From contig OX485806.1 of assembly GCA_950295325.1 (NCBI GenBank), positions 53,875,169 to 53,935,168 on the forward strand: DNA of 60,000 bases, in the 5' to 3' direction. Shown here in pieces: positions 21,484-31,700 of this stretch; position 1 is the stretch's first letter; each line of letters opens with the position of its first letter. Both the position numbers and the translations under genes were made by a program. The stretch comes from Polytrichum commune. Its lineage: Eukaryota; Streptophyta; Polytrichopsida; Polytrichales; Polytrichaceae. The notes beneath the pieces are model-generated. The model did not search any database, was not told the DNA's origin, and saw only the letters and a program-made list of their open reading frames with translations.

Positions 21484-22459
21484 TGTCGCGCACCTCTCCA
21501 TGAGGAGTGCCCGAAACACCATGGGCACAAGGGGGACCCCGGAGTGACACCCGGGACTTGTGGCGCCGTTGGTGAAAGGGCCCAAGTGATCCTAGTGTGG
21601 GTGAGGGCCCCGGGCGTTGGGAACGCCTCCCACCCACGAAGATTAGGAGGCACAAGGGTAAGGCCATGAGTTATGCGTAGCTCATGGCGTGGTGATTCTA
21701 GAAAGCTCAAGAACACCTCAATCGGAGGTGTGAGCTAGGAGTTATGGCCATTTGAGTGGGGCGCTGTCCCGGGACAGCGCCCTGGTACAGCAGTGCCTGG
21801 GAGGGATTCCCGGGACTGCCAAGGTTCAAACAGGCATAACTTCCTCAAGACTTGCTCGAATGGAGCAAGTGAGGTGTCCATCGGCATCTACGTGAAGCGT
21901 AGATGAGGATGGAGTGGTTGGTTGTTCTGATCAGACATCATACAAGGAAGTTATGATGGTCTGAAGCTGCTGGGGGGTTCTAGGCCCAGCAGCTAAAGGA
22001 AAATGTCCACTTGGCCCCAACTCTTGGTAGAGAGACAAGAGGTTGGTTGACGGTGGGGTAGGGGCCCCGCGTGAAGTCCTAGAGGCTTATATGGGTGAGG
22101 TGGTGTGGCCTCACCCACCCGAGGCCGAACGGCAAGGCCTCCATGGGCTTTGGCCTATTGTGAGGCCATAGTTGCCTAGTATGGTTCGGGTTGTTGTAGT
22201 GTTGCTCCGGCAACGCGATGATCAACATAGGATTGGACTTCCATCCATGGAAGTCCACATTGGGGAAATGGGTTACCGATTAAGGGGTGAGTCCCGATAG
22301 CAAAGTAGGAGGGTTGGTTCCCTCCTATGAACTATTGGTCCGGGGTTAAAGAAGCTAACCATTAGCATGGCGGTATGCGAAGGGTTAGCCACTCGTAACC
22401 TTTGCTAGAATTGAAGATTGGCAAGATGGTCAAGGGGGGGGCTAGCAAGGGTTGCGACA
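21484..22459 (+). repeat. 3' LTR of the chromovirus
   Basis: The 976-bp LTR matches the 5' LTR at every position I compared, apart from one extra G in the run before the terminal GCTAGCAAGGGTTGCGACA. Confidence 0.95.
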
Positions 22460-22469
22460 GGTTGCGACA

Positions 22470-22528
22470 ATCCTAGTCCGAGTGGGAGATCATGTGCCAC
22501 ATCCTAAACTTAACAGTTTCATATGCAA
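22470..22528 (+). pseudogene. ParB/methylase-like pseudogene, exon piece beyond the LTR stack
   Basis: Joining this piece to the exon that stops at 13,824 (minus one copy of the target duplication) continues the frame as FNCI followed by LVRVGDHVPHPKLNSFICK. It ends at a GT donor (GCAA|GTAAAC). The join supports both the solo LTR boundaries and the reality of the exon. Confidence 0.5.
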
Positions 22529-23026
22529 GTAAACATGCAATTCATTCGAAATGGAAGAAGTGGTGTGTATAATACATTTTTTTCATTACATTCGGTTGTT
22601 TATAAACACTAAGTCGCTTACAATATCACAATCACTACTCCTAGCCCTATCACCACCTTTCTCACATCTAAACACCCTACTGCAATGCCTCCACAAAGGC
22701 ACCGTAGCCTCAATCGCCTATGAGCATGTCATAAGCCTTCCCTCCTTATATGCACGTTGAAGGAATACTTAGCAGCAGCAGTTCTAAACCAACTCAACTT
22801 TCTGCGGTAGGGTTGATAACCCTCTCATTATAGGACCAGTATCCCTTGTTGAACCCAGAGCACTGTCATCATCTCCCCAATTGCATCTAACTTCCTAGTG
22901 CAGAGAACAATTAGCCATGTTGCAATGCTCCTCTTGCAGTTGTCGCGTTGCCCGCACTGCACTTCTCCATCCGTCCTCGAATTTAGACTCAAAGTTGACG
23001 GGTAACCCACTGAGTTCCTCCACTTC
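22529..23026. other. no recognisable gene
   Basis: The stretch follows a splice donor of the split gene and may be intron or another inserted repeat. Frames on both strands are short and match nothing I know. Confidence 0.4.
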
Positions 23027-23775
23027 TGTGAGCCCAAATTGATGCCCACATTGGTTGTTAACACTTGTAAAACATTAAAAGTGGTGTTTTGGTGATTTTC
23101 GATTATTCACAAAAATATAAAAAGAGTGAAGCTTAAAGAAACCTTAGTTTGAAGCATTAGGCTTTTGTGGAGTGGATTTAAGTAGGAGAAGGACAAACCT
23201 TGGTAAAGTGTGGTAGGTAGAAAACCAAGGTTAGTTAAATGTTTGAATTAGGATCATTTGAGGGAGGAAGGCTTAGGAGATAGGATTAGAGTCTACAAAG
23301 TAGGAAGAGATCTTGAGGGCTTTTCGTGAGCCTTGAGGGTGCTCACCCCCTCAAACTCACTATATAATCCCTCATTTTTTCCTCAGTCATCCTCTCTTCC
23401 CTTCGTGCTCCAAGGCACCCCACGTGTTATAAGTGTGGGTGTGTTGGAAGCAAGATTGGAGCACATGTGTGTGCTTAGTTTTTAGTTGGCCTTGAAGAGG
23501 GCTTGACCTCTTGTTAGAATTACTTTTGGTGTGAATAATTTTAAGATATTTTATGGCTTCAAGTTGTAGTACTTGAGTTCATATTTCTTGGGTAATTCTT
23601 GAGTAGTCTAGGTTGTAAGGGGCATAACTTCCGAGCAGAAGAAGACACTTCGTTGAAATTTAGAGGGTTAGTAAAAAACTTGTTTATATGAACATGGTCA
23701 AAATCTGAGGATGTTTGGAGTACTAGAGCAGCAGTTATGACATTCTGAACTTCGCCTACATTTTCAAGCTGAAAT

Positions 23776-24275
23776 GGATAGATGAGAAGGAGATATATCA
23801 TTCTGAAGTGTTTTCAAGAGTTACAGACTAAAAAGGCCATAACGTTTTGGAAGAAAATGAAAATAAATTGAAATTTCAGGGGGTAATAAAAAATTAGTTT
23901 TTATGATTGCTCCCAAAATTTGAATTTCTTTGGAGCCTGTGAGAGGAAGTTATAACATTCTGAACTTCGCCTACATTTTCGAGCTGAAATGGGCATAACT
24001 CCTGGACAGAGGCTTGACAACGCATGAAATTTTGAGGGATGATTTGTTCTTAGGTTTCCTAGTTGTGGTACAAATTTCAAGTCATTCCGAATAGATGAGA
24101 AGGAGATATATCATTATGAAGTGTTTTCAAGAGTTGCAGACTAAAAAGCCATAACGTTTTGGCAGAAAATGAAAATAGTTTGAAATTTCAGGGGGTCATA
24201 AAAAATTAGTTTTTGTAATTGCTCCCAAAATTTGAAGTTCTTTGGAGCCTATGAGAGGAAGTTATGACATTCTGA
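23776..24275 (+). repeat. direct repeat of about 190 bp in TGTGAGCCC copy 2
   Basis: The segment starting ATAGATGAGAAGGAGATATA at about 23,777 recurs at about 24,091. Both copies run through GTGTTTTCAAGAGTT, GCCATAACGTTTTGG, ATTTCAGGGGGT and TGCTCCCAAAATTTGAA. Related phrases (GGCATAACT, CATTCTGAACTTCG) appear between them. Confidence 0.8.
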
Positions 24276-24575
24276 AATCTGAGTAGATTGACATACTAAA
24301 ATGGTCATAACTGTCGGACAGAAAATGGGATAGGCTCACAAATTGGTGAGATGTTTTTTGCTTTGTCCCCCTAGTTACAGATAAAATTTCAAGACATTCC
24401 GAGAAGTAATGGGAAAGTTACACTATTAGCTAGTAAAGTTTAGGGGAACAAAGGAAGTTTACTTGGTTCCATTAGGGATAACCATTAGTTCATTAAACCA
24501 ATATAGTGGTTGAAGCGTGAGGAGAAAACTACAATAAGTGACAAGTATTTATCAATACTTAAACTTGTGTAATTC

Positions 24576-24743
24576 ATGGAATCAATAAACGAGAACTCAT
24601 GTAGTAGTGTGGAGTCGACGGCAAGGACTCGCTTCACAAGAGGAATATCTTTGAAGGCATGTGTGGCCAAAGCGGCCGGGTGGACTTTAGAGAAGTACAA
24701 GGATGTGACATTACCCGAAATTAAGGAGTGTAAGAAGACATAG
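24576..24743 (+). CDS. 55-codon microprotein frame in TGTGAGCCC copy 2
   Basis: The predicted product starts MESINENSC, carries the core RGISLKACVAKAAGWTL, then EKYKDVTLPEI and a lysine-rich end. Start position, length and core match the frame at 8,683-8,847. The surrounding non-coding sequence of the two repeats is much less alike. No upstream coding sequence continues into it, so it would be a free-standing small protein or a last exon. No known family is recognised. Confidence 0.4.
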   Translation: MESINENSCSSVESTARTRFTRGISLKACVAKAAGWTLEKYKDVTLPEIKECKKT

Positions 24744-25921
24744 TATAGACTTGGCTAAGTTGTGTATATTCCAACGATAGATTGGAATCATACATTGTGT
24801 TACAAAGAGAGAAATCTCTACATGTCATTATAAACTTCTTCATTCGTGCTAGGATGAAATTGAAGGGTGTAGGCTTTTTGGTGACAACTTGGAACTTTCC
24901 CTTTTACACCAGGTCGCTTCCGACTCTCCCAACTTGCCAATTTCTCGGCTCCTCCACTTCCGGCAGCCTACCTCCTCCCTACACTTATCTCCACAGCAGG
25001 AAACCACAACAATTGCCGAGCAAAAATAACACACAAGTGGAGAAAACTCAATGTGAGATCCTCTGTCATGCCCTGGAAAATGAGCCGTCTCGCTTAGCCC
25101 ACATCTTTCCCCTCAATTGTTGCCCACGAAGTTGCGAACTCATTCTGCTATACTAGATTACCGCCACAGCTTCGAGCTTCAATCTGTAGTAATTGGCATT
25201 CTACCTCCTCCGGCACAGTTCGTTGCACATTATAGTACCCTCATCTTTGACCAACGAATTCTACGGTTCGTATCGCGTGGTGGTTGGGGATAGTAGTTTC
25301 ACCGGCCCCCACCAGACTCACTTCGGGTTGGACAACAAGAAGTGTTTGTTCTTCTATTCGAAGAGTCACCGTTAGTTTGTAAACCAATAATGATCATTCC
25401 TTACCCAATTCAATTGTCGCCACACGGAGCGCTGCTAACATTGGGTTTTATTTTGTTCTTTTTCTTCTTTTTATACGGGGTAGTTCTTAGGATCCAGATC
25501 CCTCACAACAATGACTTATTCCCCTACGTAACCTCAGATTCTGCTAGGCCCGATCCGCTCCTTCCCTCGGCACTCGTCGTTGATTCTGGCGGTGGTTGCA
25601 TCAATGTCGGGCAGCACTTACAAACCTTTTTCCAACCTCTACATCTACTGATTCAGCCGCGAGAGCTACATAGTTAAATTCCTAACTGTCCGTGATCAGG
25701 GTAGATTCTCATTACCATTTCTGCTACTACTTCTCGATCCCCATCTCGCTTGCTTAGGTTAGAACTCTAAAACTGGGGGGATGAATCATTAAGTACGTTG
25801 CCAGGTAACGTTGGTGGGTAGTCACCGTGGAGTTTCGGAAATGCTGGTGCCTTCCGATCGAAGGTCAAGGATTGGGTCTACTAATGTGGATCCTTCTACA
25901 ACATGCTAAGGCGTGTGCATC

Positions 25922-26140
25922 TTAGATCTTTACTCTTACCTCCAACAACTCCCGGGACGAGCCATGGCACACTGCTCCCCTCGGATGACATCCATCAGTG
26001 GCTTCCTCCCAGCCAGCTTCCTTCACCAAGAGGGCCCGAACCGCCACCCTCTTCAGTTTCAAAGCCGATGAGCGTGACCCCCTCCCTTCCGACTCGAGAC
26101 TCCCTGGACCATTTTTATTATCAGAGCTTCCGCCCATCAC
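25922..26140 (-). pseudogene. diverged microprotein-like frame
   Basis: The 72-codon frame contains KLKRVAVRALLVKEAGW, comparable with KIKRVRGVSLRACVARAAGW in copy 1, and is otherwise dissimilar. It may be a decayed or fast-evolving relative, or a chance resemblance. Confidence 0.25.
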
Positions 26141-26745
26141 TCCTCACCCTCTCTTACTCCCATTCTCTTCCCAGAGTTGCCCCCATCATCCGGTCCACCC
26201 AGTCTCACAACCACCATAGGACATCACAGACGACCATTGCAGCAATTCTCCATTCTGTGCCGAGACAGGGCTTCTGCATGCGTTGTCTCTCTTTCCTCCC
26301 TCTACTCCACCTACATGCATAATGAAACCTCTTCTCCTTGCCTCCCGAGACCCCTCCAAGCTTCTCCCTTTTTTCTCGCGTTGCTCACCATCTTTAAAGC
26401 CGCTCGGAAATAAAAACGGGTTTAGGCCTCTTTCCTTGGCATTTCCCCCTTCAAACTCCACTTCCCCACTTTCTTAGTTTCTCCTACCTTTTGACTTTAG
26501 TTTTTCACATCTTAAGGCGGAGGTTGAATTTACCACTCTAATTTCTCCGCCCTTCCCTATTTGTTTTACGGTTAAACCCATGTGCAACCATCCCTAGGCT
26601 TACACCTAACTAACTTGATCCACAATTAACTTCTCTCAGCCTCTTGCCCTAATTAACTCCTAACCCATCCCTTAACTCAATTCCGCTTGAACTTTAACAC
26701 ATCACTCCCATTTATCTTTTTGACTACTCAAGCTAACACAACTTC

Positions 26746-27682
26746 TGTCGCCCACCTCTCCATGAGGAGTGCCCGCAACACCATGGGCACAAAGGGGACC
26801 CCGGAGTGACACCCGGGACTTGTGGCGCCATTGGTGAGAGGGCCCAAGTACTCTTAGCATGGGTGAGGGCCCCGGGCGTTGAGAACGCCTCTCACCCACG
26901 GGGACTAAGAGTCATGAGGGTAAGGCCATAAGTTATGAGTAGCTTATGGTGGTGGAATTCTAGAATGCTAAGGAACACCTCAATCGGAGGTGCTAGCTAG
27001 GAGATATGGCCATTTGAGTGGGGCGCTGTCCCGGGACAACACCCTGGGACAGCAGTGACCTGGAAGTGGTGCCCAGGACTGCCAAGATTTGAAGAGCCAT
27101 AACTTCCTCAATACTTGCCTGAATGAGGCAAGTGAGGGTTCCATCGGCATCTACGCAAAGAGTAGGTGACGATAAAGTGGTCGCTTGATAGCATCCAACA
27201 TCATATGTAGAAGTTATGGTGGTCTAAAGCTGCTGGGGGGTTCCAGCCCCAGCGGCTAAGGGAAAATGTCCACTTGGCCCCAACCCTTATAGAGAGACAA
27301 AAGGATACTTGATGGTGGGGTAGGGGCCCCGCCCAAAGTCCTAGAGGCTTATATGGGTGAGGCGGCTTAGCCGACCGACCCCCCCGGAGCATACTTGGCA
27401 ATGTGCTCCAGGTAGTTGTAGTGTTGTTTTGGCAACACGATGATCAACTCACGAGTGGACTTCCATGGATGGAAGTCCACCTTAGCCATTGGCTACCTAC
27501 GAAGGAGAGAGTCCCGAATGCATGTGTAGGAGGGTTTGGTGACCTAGCCATGAGCTTGAAGGTCCGCGGTTTTGGGAGCTAACCATGCATGTGCGTGGGA
27601 TGTGCAGGTTAGCGCTCGTGGCACTTGCTAGGTTGGAAAGGCGGTCAAGCTAAGTGAAGGAAAACTAGCAAGGGTTGCGACA
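26746..27682 (+). mobile_element. solo LTR of the gypsy family
   Basis: The 937-bp LTR (TGTCGCCC...GTTGCGACA) is flanked by the perfect 5-bp duplication ACTTC (26,741-26,745 and 27,683-27,687). It is more diverged than the LTRs at 13.8-22.5 kb. Several helices are kept with changed bases, while the central palindrome has decayed. Confidence 0.93.
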
Positions 27683-27745
27683 ACTTCTATAGTTTTAGTA
27701 ATTTTTATGATTAAGTTGACATGTGGGCACAATATTGGGCTCACA

Positions 27746-28602
27746 TGCGTAATGAGTCCGTTTTGAATGTCCGGACCTCGGACTTTGAGGACATGGGTTA
27801 CAATCTCAAGAGAGATGGTTGGCTCAACAACTTCACCGATGTGAAGAACCAATCGATAAGGGAAGACGGGGTGCCTTGGAGAGGTGCTTGTAAAAAACGC
27901 CCTGAGTTCTTCTCCATCCTTTTCTTCGCCCTCACAGACAAGGACGAAATTATTATGAATTGGCAATGTGGCGTTGGTTTGTTCTTTATTTCATTGATTT
28001 TTAATTCTTTATTTTTTGGTGTTTTAATTTATTTTGTACTTATTCTAATTCACATTTATTTCCTTATCCCCACGTTTTTGCATTTCGTTGTTCTAGGAGG
28101 TTCCTTCATTGCATGCTGCTCCATTCAACGCCATATTGTAGCGCTTGAGTTGGACATCAACATCTTCAAGTCCATCCTCCTCCCCATTCGTGGGCTTGAG
28201 CTAGAATACACTTCAGCGAGGGTCTATTTTTTATCCTCCTCCCCGGGAAATTTCAATTTTGTTGTGTGCGTAAGTTCGTTCTTGGCTTCTAACTTGCTTG
28301 CTTGTATTTCTATCTTCTTGGATCGGAGTTTTTGGCATTTGCTCATGTTTTTGTTTTCACGTCCTATATGTTCAGAGTCCAAAATGAGAGTCCAATTCGT
28401 GTCTTGATACGGACATGTTTGCAACCTCTTCGACAACGTTCGAGCTCCCTTTGTATACTGCTTAGTTTGCCCATCTTTTAGTGGAGCACCGTCCCCACCT
28501 CCTAGTCGCACCCGCCCTTTCAACAAACTAGTATTGGATTTCCTAGACATAGAGGCCGAGCAAGGCGAGGATAGTGATAGACATGGTAGTCCAAATTCTT
28601 GA
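27746..28602 (+). pseudogene. ParB/methylase-like pseudogene, 3' part
   Basis: The first block contains SDFEDMGYNLKRDGW and KRPEFFSILFFALTDKDEI and ends at a GT donor (27,976). The next exon (28,097-28,269) completes IMNWQCGVGGSFIACC and QRHIVALELDINIFKS. This resembles motif I of a DNA amino-methyltransferase (DxFxGxG...AC...R...E.D), placed after motif IV as in the beta class, with N-W-Q in place of D-x-F. A donor matching GTAAGT lies at 28,270. The last exon ends DFLDIEAEQGEDSD and stops at 28,600-28,602, with a TGA inside it near 28,406. The substituted motif residues suggest loss of catalysis. Confidence 0.5.
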
Positions 28603-28959
28603 CTACGTCTCGTGTGTTTGGAAACTTCGTCTCATATTTATTGTTTAAGTTTAAGTTTTTTCTAAGTTCATTTGTTGTGTTTCCATGTACATTTTGCAAA
28701 CCCCATTCAACTTCTTCTTCATCTTATGTTGATGTTTGATTTTGTTTGCTGACGTCAGCCCTAATTTAACCCTAAAGCATTTGAAAACACACTACAGGAT
28801 CCTTGATAACAAATATATTCTTCCACTCCTTCACGTTCTATTTGTTTCTCATATTAGATTGTGTTATAATATCCACGGGAATAGGGTATATTTTGAACAA
28901 ATTGAATACAAATTATCTCCAAATTCCACGGTCATTACACTCCTTCTATGAAAATCGCC
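28603..28959. other. no recognisable gene
   Basis: AT-rich sequence lies between the end of the methylase-like pseudogene and the AT-rich repeat arm that follows. It may include a 3' untranslated region. Confidence 0.4.
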
Positions 28960-29529
28960 CACCATAATTCAAATTTTCCGCTCTCCACTCTCCACTCTAT
29001 GCTCACACTACTAAGATTCCCAAATTTTCTACACCTCAAGAGAATTCGAAAAACATTTAAATCAATCAAATAAGATTTCCTTCACTTCAAATGCCTTATA
29101 TTTTCAAATCATTCAAATAAAAATGTTTTCACCTCAAATGTCTTACATTTTTAAAACATTCAAATCAAAAAATTTAAGTATATTCAAGTCATTCAAATAA
29201 AAAAATTTCAACTCAAATGCGCCTTACATTCTCAAAGAAACGTATCAAAATTCAAGCGTCTAATGTTAAGTGCTATTGGAGCCTAAACACCTTCAAAGCT
29301 CTCAAAGAAACTTTTGAACTTTCAAATCATTCAAGTCAAATGCTTTAAAGTGTAAACACGTCCAAACCTCTTAGATAAGTTTCTCAACACTCAAGTCTTT
29401 CAAATCAAGTGCTATTGGAGTCTAAACACCTTCAAAGTGGTCAAAAAAACTCATGAACACTCCAAATATTCAAGTCAAATGCTTTAAAATCTAAACACCT
29501 TCAAATCTATCATATAAGATTGAGGCCTA
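28960..29529 (+). repeat. degenerate AT-rich repeat arm (inverted partner at 31,700-32,000)
   Basis: Units of about 60-80 bp recur, built on CTTACATTTTTAAAACATTC, TTCAAATCATTCAAATAAA and CTAAACACCTTCAAA. Their reverse complement, with TGTAAGG...ATTTGAGGT and CTTATTTGAATGATTTGA, forms the stretch at 31,700-32,000. The two arms flank the copia fragment at 29,530-31,470. Confidence 0.7.
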
Positions 29530-31470
29530 TAGGCTAATGTCCTTACAAACTAAAAAATCATAAAAAGTAGAGACGTGGTATTCATGGAAAATGGCACGAG
29601 CGTTGGAAACGCTTTGGAGATTCGTCTAAGTGGGAGAAATGAAAATCCTACCATGGTTAATGTGGACGAATCTTCCAAATCATCTTCTTGTGATAATGGT
29701 GAGGTACGCAACCAGCAAGTAGGAGATCACTTGGTTGCAAATAAGGAGGCAGTAAAAAATCCTGCAAAGAATAATGGCCACATTGAGAGATTTGATAAGG
29801 ATAGAAAATCCTAAGAAGGAGCGCCATCCGCTCGAAGAGTGATGCAAGAATCACATTTTACCCTAACACGGCGAAGAATGGGCCAATGTGACATTGTTGG
29901 ATGATCCTTTGAATTTGTGCATAGCGTTGAGATCCAAAGATGCGAATAAGTGGGATGCCGTAATGTAAAAGGAGTATGACTCGCTCATGGCCAATGGTAC
30001 GTGGAAATTGACCAAGCTTTTAAAAGATCACAAGAATGTAGGATGCAAATGGGTTTATTGCACCAAGAATGATGCATTGGGTGAAATTATTGGGTATATG
30101 GCATGGTTAGTAACAAATAAATATTCTCAAATGGCCAAAGTGGATTTTAATGAGACCCTTGATTATGTGGCCAAGTTTATTACCATTAGATGTGATCTCG
30201 CATTAAAAACATCCATGGATTGGAAGATCTACCAAATGGACGTAGAGACGATATTTTTGAATGGAATATTAGAGGTGGAGATTTATATGGATCAACCGGA
30301 GGATTTTCTACAAGAAGATAAAGAAAATATTGTGGGAAAACTTAAAAGAACTTTGTACAAGCTCAAGCAATCATCAAGCGCGTGATACCACCATATTGAT
30401 TTATTCATCATTAATGAAGGTTTTTGTAAAAGCCAAGTGGATTATTTGTTGGTGGCAATCCTCCACGTGGACGATTTGATCATATTGGCATGCAATGTAA
30501 CCCAATTGAACTGGCTCAAATCGGAGCTCGAGAAGGAATTTGAAATGTACGATCTTGGAGCATTGCATTATTTCCTAGGAGTAGAATTTAAGAGGAATAA
30601 AGAACCCCGTATCATTACCATAAACCAAAAAAGCTACATCGAAGAGATCCTCAAGCAAAAATGCAAACCGGTTGGAATTCCGTTTGATGTGAATTCTAAA
30701 TTGTTAAAACTTTCGGATGAGGAATTTATAAATGTGCAAAAAAAAAATGGAAAGTGTTTCATAGAAGGCCGGAATAAGATCTTTCATGTATGCAATGGTG
30801 GTCACGAGGGCCGATATTACGTTTGTGGTAAGTACGGTGAACCAATTCATGTCGAAGGCCAGTCCACCACATTGGATGGCAGTAAAACGCATCATGAGGT
30901 ATTTGAATACCACTTTGGGCTTCAAATTATGCCTCCAAGGCAAGGATATTGTTTTGAGAGGTTTTTACGATGCGGATTGGTCGGGAGACGCAAACGACCG
31001 GCAATCCACCACAAGGTGTGTATTTTTTGTTGGCCTTGGAGTCATTTTGTGGAAATGCAAGAAACAGCCAACCATTGAATTTACTACGACGGAAGCAGAG
31101 TGTATGGCTACTAACCATTGTACTAAGGAAACGGTTTGGCTTTGACAACTTTTGGCGGATGTGGGATTTGTGCAAGAACGACCAACATCCATCATGTGTG
31201 ACAATCAAGGATGCATAGCACTTGCAAAGAATCCCATACACCATTCTCGCACCAAACATATTGATGTAGAACTTCACTTCATTAGAGAGAAACTAGAAAA
31301 CCAAAAGATATGTTTAAAATATTATCCTACGGAGGATATGATAGCGGACTTGCTAACCAAACCACTTGCAAACAATAGGCATCAAACATTAACAAAAGCA
31401 ATGACTTTAAAAGCCTTTGACTATTCCCAAAATGGAGGTGTAGAAAGTAAAGCATTAAATTGCTTGTAGC
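29530..31470 (+). pseudogene. Ty1/copia pol fragment A (RT and RNase H)
   Basis: The order is an integrase-RT linker, then RT with NGTWKLTKLLKDHKNVGCKW, WKIYQMDVETIFLNG and LKRTLYKLKQS, then HVDDLIIL in place of the usual YVDD. RNase H follows with DADWSGDANDRQSTT, then TEAECMA, CDNQGCIALAKNP and HIDVELHFIRE, and ends near 31,469. Stops and frameshifts occur (for example near 30,383 and 30,780). Gag, protease and integrase are absent, and the region before 29,530 is unrelated satellite. It is a close relative of fragment B (39,000-40,980). Confidence 0.9.
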
Positions 31471-31513
31471 CAATAGAAATGTAAAAGAAAAAGCATGAGG
31501 AAGACTAAGATTA

Positions 31514-31700
31514 GAATAGGCTACCATGCTAGTCCGAAGAGGGATACAAGTTATCCCATATTGTTTGTGTGAACCAATAAAGAAAAAAAAACAATAAAAA
31601 AAACAAAGCAAGGAGAGCCTGAGACCATCTCACTCCAAGCATTGTTCATATGCCTTTATATAAGTGTCTATGCTTGTGCAATCCTATCTCCTATTGATTC
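31514..31700 (+). repeat. copia 3' end, shared with 41,036-41,222
   Basis: The stretch from CTACCATGCTAGTC to TCCTATTGAT is also found after copia fragment B. It probably holds the 3' untranslated region and the start of the 3' LTR. Similarity between the two stops at 31,700. Confidence 0.65.

Larger units (their letters stand above)
15776..22459 (+). mobile_element. full-length Ty3/gypsy chromovirus, non-autonomous
   Basis: This 6,684-bp element has LTRs at 15,776-16,750 and 21,484-22,459, a tRNA-Met type primer site, a purine tract, and gag, RNase H, integrase and chromodomain remnants in the Ty3/gypsy order. The perfect 5-bp duplication GGTTG (15,771-15,775 and 22,460-22,464) marks insertion five bases before the end of the outer solo LTR. 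By eye the two LTRs differ by one base (seven versus eight G near the end), so insertion was recent. The coding region is full of stops and frameshifts and lacks the RT palm. About 800 bp without coding sequence separates the pol end (20,669) from the purine tract. Confidence 0.93.
13825..22469 (+). mobile_element. outer solo LTR (Ty3/gypsy), split by two nested insertions
   Basis: The LTR pieces are 13,825-14,456, 15,438-15,775 and 22,465-22,469. Together they make 975 bp, the same length as the other LTRs of this family, from TGTCGC to GCGACA. The flanking 5-mers are ATCAT (13,820-13,824) and ATCCT (22,470-22,474), a target duplication with one change. Removing the LTR and one duplicate restores a coding frame of the ParB/methylase-like gene. 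The inverted LTR at 14,457 and the full element at 15,776 both entered this LTR later. Confidence 0.85.
23027..24886 (+). mobile_element. TGTGAGCCC-family repeat, copy 2
   Basis: It starts TGTGAGCCCAAATTGATGCC like copy 1 and ends GTGTAGGCTTTTTGGTGACA, which aligns with the end of copy 1. The flanking 5-mers ACTTC and ACTTG differ by one base. The order is the same as in copy 1: a C/T-rich stretch, then a repetitive middle, then a conserved short frame about 140 bp before the 3' end. The 3' boundary is less certain than in copy 1. Confidence 0.62.
24887..27745 (-). mobile_element. inverted TGTGAGCCC-family terminus with attached body
   Basis: The right end at 27,745 is TATTGGGCTCACA, the reverse complement of a TGTGAGCCC start. 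The interior is split by the solo LTR at 26,746-27,682. On the minus strand a frame near 26,050 (25,922-26,140) contains KLKRVAVRALLVKEAGW, a diverged relative of the microprotein core. I could not find the far end, so the left limit given here is only the end of the previous feature. Confidence 0.4.

Noticed and set aside
26279-26290. TGCGT followed by TGT as the missing left end of the inverted TGTGAGCCC copy
   Set aside because: The 5-mer matches the right flank, but the following bases do not resemble a family end, and the microprotein-like frame would fall outside.
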